Positions 7,031 through 13,367 of a stretch of 13,939 bases of DNA are shown piece after piece. The stretch's first letter is position 1, and each line of letters opens with the position of its first letter. Position numbers and translations under genes: made by a program. Source of the stretch: an uncultured Lentisphaeria bacterium (GTDB taxonomy: Bacteria; Verrucomicrobiota; Lentisphaeria; Victivallales; Victivallaceae); contig CALABZ010000193.1 in the NCBI GenBank assembly GCA_937888615.1, forward strand, positions 1-13,939. The letters are read 5' to 3'. Below the pieces are notes generated by a model. That model was not told the origin of the DNA. It searched no databases and saw nothing but the letters and a program-made list of their open reading frames with translations.

Positions 7031-10017
7031 TGGTCATAATGTTGTATCTGTGGGGAACTCTGTTGCGTGGAATCCTGATCTTCACCGGAGCGATGCTGAT
7101 GGAGCGGTTCGGAACATCGCTGCTGGCGCGTGGGGGCAGGCTCTATTATTATTACCTCCTGTTGTTCATGCTGGTCTGCCCGCTTCCGGGCTTTGAATAC
7201 AGCGCTTTTTCGTTGCCGTCCGCACCGCCGCAATCGCCTCGACCAGTTCAAATTCAGAACCGAAAAGCCGTAGCGGTATCTCCGGCGGCTTCGACCCAAC
7301 CGCATAATATGGTCACCAAAAAACCGTTGCCGACGGTGAAACTTGCAGAAAAAGCTGCAATTCCTGCTCCAGAGGCAAATCTTTCTTCGACCGAAACGGG
7401 GCCGTCTATGCCTCAACTGTTATTTTATCTATGGGTATGCGGCGCCGGAGTCATCTCCCTGTTGAAGTTGACGGGCAACATCATATGGGGACGCCGGCTC
7501 CGAAAGCTGAAACCGGTGACGGATGAACGTATCCTTTCAATTTTCAACAAGTTGCGAAAAAGCGGCAACGGAGACGGAAGGGCGGTCCGCCTGCTGGACT
7601 CGGACCCGCTCAAGTTGGGGCCGTGCTGTACCGGAACCCTGAAACCCTGCATTCTGCTGCCGGTGTCGCTGGGACGAAACGTTTCTGACAAACAGCTTGA
7701 AATGCTGTTGGCGCACGAGCTGGAACACATCAGGCGCCATGACATGCTTCTCGGCAATCTGCGCGATCTCCTGAAAATACCGTTATTCTTCAATCCCTTC
7801 CTCCATTCCGTGCTGAAAAACCTGAACTGCGCGACGGAACTGGTTTGTGATGACGCCGTCATTCGTCGTTTGAACTCGGAGTCGGCCAGACAATCCTACG
7901 GCAAACTCCTGCTGGACCTGTCGACCCTGCCCCGCGCCGGAATGACGTTGACCGCCCCCGGCATCCGAAATGGAGCAGGGGAACTGAAACTGCGCCTGAA
8001 CGCAATCATGTCCAACAGTCCGTTCTCGCAGAAGCGGATTGTCATGCTCTCAACCAGTGTCCTGCTGATCGGCGTGGCCTGCCTGTTTGTCCCGGCCTAT
8101 GCCGCCGAGCGTACCGAAACGGACAAAAACACCACGAAAGCCGCCATCGCCCCAACCGCGCCGCACCGCGTGATCAAGGGTGATTTTACGCTCACACGCA
8201 CCGTAAATCAGGTTAGTTATGAAACCATCGACGGCGTGCGCAAAAAAATCGTAACCCATTTTCCAGTAACCAGTTATTATCAGTACCTGACCAGCGTGGG
8301 TGCCGACGGCAAGCCGGTGCCCTCGGCCAGCAACATCATTTTTTACTCGCCATGGCTGGGAGAAAAATTTCCGTTCAAGGATAAAAACAACCGGTATTAT
8401 GCGGAAAAACTCGGCTGGACCGTTTTTGCGATACCGGATATGGGATATACCAACGCCGAAATGATCCTGGCCGGTCAGGATGAATTGACGAAACGCCTGA
8501 AACTCGAGCCGCGCAAACTGTTGATGTACGGCGCGTCCTCCGGAGCGACCAACGCCATCAACGCCAGTATGCTTTTCCCGGACCGTTTCGATGCCATTGC
8601 GGCGCACAGCTCCCGTCGCTGGTATCTGCTTGACGGAGGATTCCGCAAAAAAGACAATGTCGTGCGGCTGCTGACAAATAACTGGTATGACGGAGCTGGA
8701 AACGAAGCGGTTCGCATCATGGATGACCTGCGAAAACTGGATATGGAGGGAATTCGTATTCAAACGCCCCCAAACTGGAGAAATATCAAGAGCGCCTTCT
8801 TCCATCGCGGTCCGCATGATTTTACACAATCGCTTTTTCACCAATACTTTAAAGATATCGTTGAGCTGCGCGACCGCAACAACGGCGTTATTCCCCCCAA
8901 GGCGGATTGGCCCGTCAAAATCAAGTCGCCGGACGGTCAATCCCTGTTCCTGCCCGGTAAAAACCTCGAAGCCGTTTATAACAAGCTCCCCAATGCCCTG
9001 GTCGGACGCAATGCCGGCAACGCCCCCCTGTTCCTGCCCGCCGTATCTGGAAAACCGGCCGGCACCGTCCTGCTCGTCACCGACCCGGACTTCAAAAACC
9101 CGATGAAACTGCTGGATACGATCTATTTTCTGGCGACCGTGGGCAATGTCGACGTTTATGCCCTTGAAGCCGTCGATTCGGGCAAAACATATGACCTGGC
9201 ACTCGATTGCCTTGATAAGATAAACAGCAGTCAACCGGTTTATGTAATCGGACTCGGCAAAGGAGGTCCCGCCGCAATATTCGCGGCTCTCCGTTCCAAA
9301 AACGCCGGTATCACCAAGGTCACGACCCTCGGCACCGACCGCGAAGCCACACTGAACGGACAATCCATCGTGGCCGAAGCCGGCCAAAAGACCGGCATTC
9401 CCGTAATCATGTATTATGACGCCGCCACCGCCTCGGAAGCCACGAACGGCCCGATCATCGGGGTAAACGTCAAAGTACCCGCCGGGTTCGGCGTTAAAAT
9501 CACGGGAATTCTGGAGAAAGCGGTCAAACCGGAGAAAATCGCCGAAGTTTCTCTCGAAAGCCCGCGCATCGTCAACCTGCTCCCGCAACTCACCAAAGAA
9601 GCCAACGCCCTGAAAACGAAAGTCAACCCGGACATCCCGGAAACCGTCAGGGTTTATCTTGAACTGCTGAAAAAAATCGATGCCGAAGCCGGAAAAATGC
9701 AGAAAGCCGGAATTGTCGATATTGCCAAGGCATATGACGCGCAAATAGAGTCCGCCGAGGCTGAATTCAAGTATGCCGATGCCCTTAATTCAGGGAAAAA
9801 CAGAGTTGAACAGAACAAGATCAAGATCGAAATCCTGAAAAATCTGCTCACGGTGTACGATAAGTATCTGAAATTACTCTATACACGCTATAACGCCGGC
9901 CTGCTCCCCAATCATAACAAGAGTCTGGAGTTAAGCAATCGTTACGAGGAAATCAATCAGATACTCACCAAACTTTATTCCGAGAATCAGGAAATTGAAG
10001 GCGTCGGCGTTCTGTAA
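7027..10017 (+). CDS. BlaR1-like M56 zinc peptidase fused to extracytoplasmic alpha/beta-hydrolase domains
   Basis: The 996-residue protein has hydrophobic segments at about 4-24, 39-54 and 130-153, then a cytoplasmic M56 peptidase with HELEH (230-234) and a third ligand Glu271 in ELVCDD. A fourth membrane segment (338-358) sends the rest outside. The 55-128 loop is rich in Pro, Ala and Ser. Instead of the penicillin-binding sensor of BlaR1, residues about 385-615 form an alpha/beta-hydrolase with elbow GASSG (502-506, Ser504) and a candidate His597 in RGPHDF. Residues about 677-835 look like a second hydrolase fold whose elbow reads GLGKG (742-746), with Gly744 in place of serine. The tail (about 865-985) is helical, with a RYNAGLLPN turn like those of TolC-type hairpins. 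The stop of blaI overlaps its ATG. Inferred role: an extracellular ligand or ester is sensed by the hydrolase part, triggering M56 and BlaI inactivation. The membrane protease is certain; the ligand is unknown. Confidence 0.88.
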   Translation: MMVIMLYLWGTLLRGILIFTGAMLMERFGTSLLARGGRLYYYYLLLFMLVCPLPGFEYSAFSLPSAPPQSPRPVQIQNRKAVAVSPAASTQPHNMVTKKPLPTVKLAEKAAIPAPEANLSSTETGPSMPQLLFYLWVCGAGVISLLKLTGNIIWGRRLRKLKPVTDERILSIFNKLRKSGNGDGRAVRLLDSDPLKLGPCCTGTLKPCILLPVSLGRNVSDKQLEMLLAHELEHIRRHDMLLGNLRDLLKIPLFFNPFLHSVLKNLNCATELVCDDAVIRRLNSESARQSYGKLLLDLSTLPRAGMTLTAPGIRNGAGELKLRLNAIMSNSPFSQKRIVMLSTSVLLIGVACLFVPAYAAERTETDKNTTKAAIAPTAPHRVIKGDFTLTRTVNQVSYETIDGVRKKIVTHFPVTSYYQYLTSVGADGKPVPSASNIIFYSPWLGEKFPFKDKNNRYYAEKLGWTVFAIPDMGYTNAEMILAGQDELTKRLKLEPRKLLMYGASSGATNAINASMLFPDRFDAIAAHSSRRWYLLDGGFRKKDNVVRLLTNNWYDGAGNEAVRIMDDLRKLDMEGIRIQTPPNWRNIKSAFFHRGPHDFTQSLFHQYFKDIVELRDRNNGVIPPKADWPVKIKSPDGQSLFLPGKNLEAVYNKLPNALVGRNAGNAPLFLPAVSGKPAGTVLLVTDPDFKNPMKLLDTIYFLATVGNVDVYALEAVDSGKTYDLALDCLDKINSSQPVYVIGLGKGGPAAIFAALRSKNAGITKVTTLGTDREATLNGQSIVAEAGQKTGIPVIMYYDAATASEATNGPIIGVNVKVPAGFGVKITGILEKAVKPEKIAEVSLESPRIVNLLPQLTKEANALKTKVNPDIPETVRVYLELLKKIDAEAGKMQKAGIVDIAKAYDAQIESAEAEFKYADALNSGKNRVEQNKIKIEILKNLLTVYDKYLKLLYTRYNAGLLPNHNKSLELSNRYEEINQILTKLYSENQEIEGVGVL

Positions 10018-10047
10018 CTCAGTCCGCCCCCTCCTTCATCGACATGC

Positions 10048-10084
10048 GGATTTTCGTCTTCAACCGAAGGCGAAAATCCTTTTT
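10048..10084 (+). terminator. Rho-independent terminator after the blaI/M56 operon
   Basis: A 14-bp stem pairs 10048-10061 with 10066-10079, with one G-T pair, around the loop AACC, and is followed at once by TTTTT (10080-10084). It begins 30 bases after the M56 gene stop. It separates the sensor cassette from the gntR-type gene, which has its own promoter. Confidence 0.88.
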
Positions 10085-10114
10085 CATTATATATATTGCA
10101 AAAAATCAATAAAA

Positions 10115-10124
10115 AAACCGGTTT
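10115..10124. promoter_or_regulatory. Palindrome AAACCGGTTT upstream of the gntR promoter
   Basis: AAACCGGTTT is a perfect 10-bp palindrome six bases upstream of the -35 of the GntR/LacI-type gene. Regulators of the GntR and LacI families bind such dyads and often control themselves, so this is a candidate operator. The position, just upstream of the -35, could suit activation or repression. Confidence 0.4.
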
Positions 10125-10130
10125 ATATTG

Positions 10131-10158
10131 TTGACTTTCGTTTTTTTGGTGGCATAAT
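10131..10158 (+). promoter_or_regulatory. Promoter of the GntR/LacI-type regulator gene
   Basis: TTGACT (10131-10136) and CATAAT (10153-10158) are 16 bases apart, about 22 bases before the start codon at 10185. The ribosome site AAGGA (10173-10177) sits seven bases before that start. An earlier ATG at 10181 is in another frame and opens nothing recognisable. Confidence 0.7.
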
Positions 10159-10184
10159 AATAGCATGATTTCAAGGAACAATGA

Positions 10185-11192
10185 ATGGCTTATATACCAA
10201 AATACGAAAAAGTAAAGAATCAGCTCCTTCAAGATATCCGCAGCGGACGTTATGCGACGGGGGAACGTATTCCGACCCGGGAACAGTTGATTGAAAAATA
10301 CCAGGTCACCCGGACCACGATCAACCATGCCCTCAAGGAACTGGTCGAAAACGGCGTACTCGCCACCTCCAAGCGCGGCGGCACCATCGTGACCGGACGC
10401 TCTCCGGTACGGCGGCTCGCCTATTTTTCAACACTCGGCGGACAGGTGGTGGTCCAGGCCATCGGCAAAGAGGAATCGGACCGCGGAGATCTGTTGCGCC
10501 CCCTGCTCTCCAGAAGCGCCGAGCTCGACCTGACCTTTCTCGACATGGCGATACTGCATAACGACCCTTCAACGGTTGACCGCTACGACTTGTCGGCGGT
10601 TTCGATGCCGGATGACCTGACGATGGAAAAATTATACCCCTACCGCGATAAGGTCATCATACTGAACCGCTATCCGGACCATATGAATTTTATTTCCACC
10701 AACCACCGCGGCGCGGTCCGCGAAATGACGCAGATCAATCTGGAGCGGGCAGGAAGCAACGCCCAGATATTTTTCCTGGGCCAGCCGGATAATTTCTATA
10801 TTGCACGCGAACGGCGCGACGGTTTCGTTGACGCTTGCGCCGCGGGCAATGCGTTCTACCGCATCATCGAAATCAAAAGTCTTTCGTACCAGGACATCTA
10901 CGAAACCCTGATGAATATTGATTTTGCGCCGGGCCGACCGATCGTAATGGTTTCTCCCACCCTCGGCTTTACCGGGGCGGTGCTGAAAATGGCGGTGGAT
11001 CGCAAGCTCACATTCAACCGCGATCTGTTCTATTCGGATTTCGACAATGTCCATTCATTGCGCAACACCGGCATACCGCTGCTCTCGGCGGTGCAAAATT
11101 ACCAGGGCATCGGAGAGAAACTTGCCGAGCTCTTCATCAATGGCAAAAGTGCGGATGTACAGGAATTCATTCCCTACCGCCTGACCGATTGA
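10185..11192 (+). CDS. GntR-family transcriptional regulator with LacI-type sugar-binding effector domain
   Basis: The 335-residue protein opens with a GntR winged helix (about 5-70): YEKVKNQLLQDIRSGRY, then the GERIPTREQLIEKYQVTRTTI segment, and a wing ending RGGTIVTGR. Residues about 77-335 follow a LacI/GalR-type periplasmic-binding-protein fold. NHRGAVREMTQINLERAG (173-190) with the following RERRDGFVDAC matches the D..ga..a...L...G / R..GF..A pattern, and LGFTGAVLKMAVDRKL, then FYSDFDNV and SAVQNYQGIGEKLAELF match the end of the family. This GntR-LacI layout is that of B. subtilis AraR and is common in Lentisphaerota, where such regulators control sugar-use genes. It is probably cytoplasmic, dimeric and sugar-responsive. 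The ligand and targets cannot be read: no sugar catabolic gene sits beside it. It converges with the next gene after 15 nt. Confidence 0.88.
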   Translation: MAYIPKYEKVKNQLLQDIRSGRYATGERIPTREQLIEKYQVTRTTINHALKELVENGVLATSKRGGTIVTGRSPVRRLAYFSTLGGQVVVQAIGKEESDRGDLLRPLLSRSAELDLTFLDMAILHNDPSTVDRYDLSAVSMPDDLTMEKLYPYRDKVIILNRYPDHMNFISTNHRGAVREMTQINLERAGSNAQIFFLGQPDNFYIARERRDGFVDACAAGNAFYRIIEIKSLSYQDIYETLMNIDFAPGRPIVMVSPTLGFTGAVLKMAVDRKLTFNRDLFYSDFDNVHSLRNTGIPLLSAVQNYQGIGEKLAELFINGKSADVQEFIPYRLTD

Positions 11193-11207
11193 AAACTACC
11201 GCGGCGA

Positions 11208-11462
11208 TTACTTGCCGGAGGCCTCGTGGATAATGTCAATGAATTCCTCGCGGGAAATTTCATGGAGTTTTTTACCCCGGGACAAAAGTTTCTCATTGAC
11301 CTTTATGGCAGTTTCGGTCATTCGCTCGTGCGTTTCCTCACTGCCGCCGACCAGACAGAAATTTTCCCCTTTGGTGATGCGCTTGTGCCCATCCTTGTTG
11401 TCAAGGCCAAGTCCGATCATCAATGATCTCTCATCTCTGCTGTTGTTGCGTGATGCTACCAT
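11208..11462 (-). CDS. Conserved-looking 84-residue protein of unknown function
   Basis: I do not assign a function. The frame has its own good promoter and ribosome site, which argues for a real gene: GGAG (11470-11473) lies seven bases before the ATG at 11462. A longer frame could begin at 11498 but has no such site and would add a hydrophobic, low-quality leader. The product is hydrophilic with no signal or membrane segment, so it is probably cytoplasmic. It contains LGLDNKDGHKRITKGENF and then LVGGSEETHERMTETAIKVNEKL, then a Lys-rich helix and a REEFIDIIHEA helix. The LD..DGH.R.T.G..F..VGGS.ETHE pattern resembles small uncharacterised proteins I associate with planctomycetes and relatives; this is memory, not a search. 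The clustered His, Asp and Glu could bind metal, which is only a guess. It converges on the gntR-type gene with no clear terminator between. Confidence 0.75.
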   Translation of the reverse strand: MVASRNNSRDERSLMIGLGLDNKDGHKRITKGENFCLVGGSEETHERMTETAIKVNEKLLSRGKKLHEISREEFIDIIHEASGK

Positions 11463-11502
11463 GTAAAAACTCCAAAATACTGACAATTCATCATTCAAAT
11501 AT

Positions 11503-11531
11503 AATATAACCGAGTACAGTCAAAAAGTCAA
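11503..11531 (-). promoter_or_regulatory. Promoter of the 84-residue protein gene
   Basis: On the minus strand TTGACT (11526-11531) and TATATT (11503-11508) are separated by 17 bases, with the transcription start expected near 11496, about 34 bases before the start codon. A second TTGACT lies at 11518-11523 but is too close to the -10 to pair with it. The copies are eight bases apart and could also be a short repeat recognised by a regulator. Confidence 0.7.
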
Positions 11532-11646
11532 TCCGCAACCGATTTCAAAATCCCCCCCTGATTGAGTATAAAATCAATATTTCATGATTTCCGCCTTGAA
11601 AATCACCTCTGTTCATGATATTTTTACAAAAAACAGGAATACGATC

Positions 11647-12369
11647 ATGCATTTTGCCAAATCATTACTGCCGTTGCTCTGCCTGCTGGCGTTGACCGGT
11701 TGCATCGATATTGATTATGTCGGCCAGACTTACGAGGCAGACCCGGCACGCCAGGTTCTCTGGTACAATTCCGAAATGGAAGTGCCGCCGGATACCTATA
11801 AAATCGTCGGCCGGGCCACCGCCTCCTGCGGTTCAGACCGTACCAACGACGATGTCCGCTATGCGTTGCTGGATGAAGCGGCGCGACGCGGCGTCGATGC
11901 CATTCAAGTGGTCAAAACCCAGCTCAAAACTGTAAAAAGCACCAGCGTCAACGACAGCGGTTTCGCCCAGTTCGGTTCCAATCAGCGCGACTCCATGCGG
12001 GTCGGGGTATGGACCCCGTATGACTCGTTCGGTCAACCCACCTCGCGCAATGTCCGCGATGTGTCGGTCCAGCGCTTCGAGGCTCAAGTCCTGTTTCTGG
12101 TGAAAACCAAACGCTATGAAGAAGCCATGAAGAAATTCGAGGCCGAACGCCGTCCGACCATCCAGACGGTTCCCCTTGAGCCGGACCCACTGACCCCGGA
12201 TGTCGGCAAAGACCCGACCACCCTCAAGCCGCCGCCGCCCGAACCGGTAAAAAAAGCCCCGGTCGAGGTGCTGTCCAAAGAGAACGCGGTGGAAAGCGAT
12301 CTGCCGCTGGACCCAACGATCATCCAAACGGACGACAAGCGTCCGATTGAAAAAGCCAAAGATTTATAA
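11647..12369 (+). CDS. Lipoprotein of unknown function with proline-rich C-terminus
   Basis: The 240-residue product starts with a classic lipoprotein signal: Lys5, a Leu-rich core (7-16) and the box LTGC (Cys19). An upstream in-frame ATG (11584) would push that signal inward, and AGGA lies eight bases before 11647, so the latter is the start. Residues about 30-150 form a globular domain: WYNSEMEVPPDTYKIVGRATASCG, then a helix LLDEAARRGVDAIQVVKTQ, then a strand-rich section ending in VQRFEAQVLFLVK. The helix followed by 'DAIQV' recalls the 'AkklGAnAVi' pattern of YbjQ/YajQ-like and some stress lipoproteins, but I cannot name a family. The last 80 residues are Pro-, Lys- and Glu-rich (KPPPPEPVKKAP) and look disordered. 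Ile20 and Asp21 after the Cys make either membrane possible. It shares a likely operon with the D-aminopeptidase gene 18 nt downstream; a promoter is not clear (TATAAA at 11567-11572 with a poor -35). Confidence 0.82.
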   Translation: MHFAKSLLPLLCLLALTGCIDIDYVGQTYEADPARQVLWYNSEMEVPPDTYKIVGRATASCGSDRTNDDVRYALLDEAARRGVDAIQVVKTQLKTVKSTSVNDSGFAQFGSNQRDSMRVGVWTPYDSFGQPTSRNVRDVSVQRFEAQVLFLVKTKRYEEAMKKFEAERRPTIQTVPLEPDPLTPDVGKDPTTLKPPPPEPVKKAPVEVLSKENAVESDLPLDPTIIQTDDKRPIEKAKDL

Positions 12370-12387
12370 CTACGGTCTGATTTTATT

Positions 12388-13209
12388 ATGAAAATCTATG
12401 TCCAAACCGACATCGAAGGAGTCGCCGGATTCTGTTTTCAGGAAAACCGCGCCAACCCGAGCTGTGAAAACCTTGAACACCGGCACCGGATGTACCGCCT
12501 GCTGACCAATGAGGTAAACGCCGCCGTCAAGGCCGCTTTCGACGCGGGAGCCGTCGAGGTGGTGGTGAATGATAACCACGGTTCCGGCTACAACATTTTC
12601 TTTGAGGATCTGGACCCGCGCTGCCGGATCATCCACGGGCGCAACTGCAGCGGCCCGCATTGGCTGCCGCTGCTGGATTCGTCGTTCGACGCCATGGTCA
12701 TGATCGGGATGCACGCCATGGGCGGCACCCCGAAGGCAGTTATCCCACATTCAAAATGGGACGTGAATAACGGCAGTTTCTACCTGAGCGAAGGCTCCAT
12801 GGCCGCCGCCATCGCCGGCGACTTCGGGGTTCCGACCGTCATGATGAGCGGTGACGACAAAATCTCCGAAGAAATCGGCGAAAAAATCCCCGGTATCGAA
12901 AAAGCCGTCGTAAAACAGGCCCTGTCCCCTTATCAGGCCTGTTCATTAATTCCCGCCCGGGCCTGCGCGGAAATCGCCGAAGCCGTAAAACGCGGCCTCA
13001 CCCGGCGCAACGAAATTCCCCCGTACAAAATTCAAGGTCCTGTCACTTTGAATCTGCTCGACTCCCCCAGCCACGCGCCGCCGCTGACCTATCAGGGCGA
13101 GGCTGTCACCGCCGACACGATCAATGAGGCGTTCATGAAATTCGAACGCGCCATGCAGTGGACTACATTTGACCTCGAAAATATGATTGAGGGGTATTCT
13201 TTCCCATAA
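12388..13209 (+). CDS. dppA: M55-family D-aminopeptidase (DppA-like)
   Basis: The 273-residue product fits DppA of B. subtilis (about 274), a self-compartmentalised decameric zinc enzyme that removes N-terminal D-amino acids such as D-Ala from peptides, including peptidoglycan peptides. The metal ligands are in their usual order: Asp8 and Glu10 in TDIEGVAGF, His64 in NDNHGSG, His109 in GMHAMGGTP, and Glu135 in YLSEGSM. His121 in VIPHS is the likely catalytic residue corresponding to DppA His115. There is no signal peptide, so it acts in the cytoplasm. It lies 18 nt behind the lipoprotein gene with no good Shine-Dalgarno, so it is probably translated by coupling. A D-aminopeptidase without peptide transporters next to it suggests salvage of its own wall fragments rather than a dpp operon; that is inference. 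The symbol marks family membership. Confidence 0.9.
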   Translation: MKIYVQTDIEGVAGFCFQENRANPSCENLEHRHRMYRLLTNEVNAAVKAAFDAGAVEVVVNDNHGSGYNIFFEDLDPRCRIIHGRNCSGPHWLPLLDSSFDAMVMIGMHAMGGTPKAVIPHSKWDVNNGSFYLSEGSMAAAIAGDFGVPTVMMSGDDKISEEIGEKIPGIEKAVVKQALSPYQACSLIPARACAEIAEAVKRGLTRRNEIPPYKIQGPVTLNLLDSPSHAPPLTYQGEAVTADTINEAFMKFERAMQWTTFDLENMIEGYSFP

Positions 13210-13232
13210 GTTGTTCCATTCAAGGAATTCGA

Positions 13233-13280
13233 CCGCGGACGGCATTTTTCCGGTGTCTGTTTGCGGTTTTCTGTTTTTTA
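13233..13280 (+). terminator. Candidate Rho-independent terminator after the D-aminopeptidase gene
   Basis: The segment 13233-13242 (CCGCGGACGG) pairs with 13257-13266 (CTGTTTGCGG) as ten base pairs, three of them G-T, closing a 14-base loop. It is followed by TTTTCTG and then a run of six Ts. The stem is imperfect, so confidence is moderate, but it sits 23 bases after the stop and before the membrane-fusion gene. Confidence 0.45.
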
Positions 13281-13309
13281 TGCAAAAAATTACGAATTTC
13301 TCTGAATTC

Positions 13310-13342
13310 CCTGCAATAAACCAGCCTGTTTTATCGTTATAA
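13310..13342 (+). promoter_or_regulatory. Upstream element CCTGCAATAAA-N16-TTATAA of the membrane-fusion gene
   Basis: CCTGCAATAAA (13310-13320) is followed 16 bases later by TTATAA (13337-13342), which could be a -10. The start codon is 25 bases further on. The same 11-base word with TTATAA 17 bases later lies upstream of the esterase gene at the other end of the window (minus strand, 807-797 and 779-774). It does not contain a good sigma-70 -35. Confidence 0.45.
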
Positions 13343-13367
13343 AGAGGAAAAGATTGGAGTGTTTCTA

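Noticed and set aside
8050..9744. A 564-codon open frame on the minus strand opposite the M56 gene
   Set aside because: It is antisense to a clear protein-coding frame, its product is low-complexity (Gly, Phe, Arg, Asp rich) with no recognisable domain, and no ribosome site precedes it. Such shadows are expected from the codon bias of GC-rich genes.
6665..10017. Classical beta-lactam resistance regulator
   Set aside because: The outer domain lacks the SxxK, SxN and KTG motifs of penicillin-binding sensors, and no beta-lactamase gene is present.
11193..11207. A terminator between the convergent gntR-type and small-protein genes
   Set aside because: Only a 4-bp CGGC/GCCG stem with an 8-base loop and no T-run on either strand.
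11581..11619. Repeat of TTCATGAT at 11581-11588 and 11612-11619 before the lipoprotein gene
   Set aside because: Only eight bases, with a self-palindromic core; likely chance in A+T-rich DNA.
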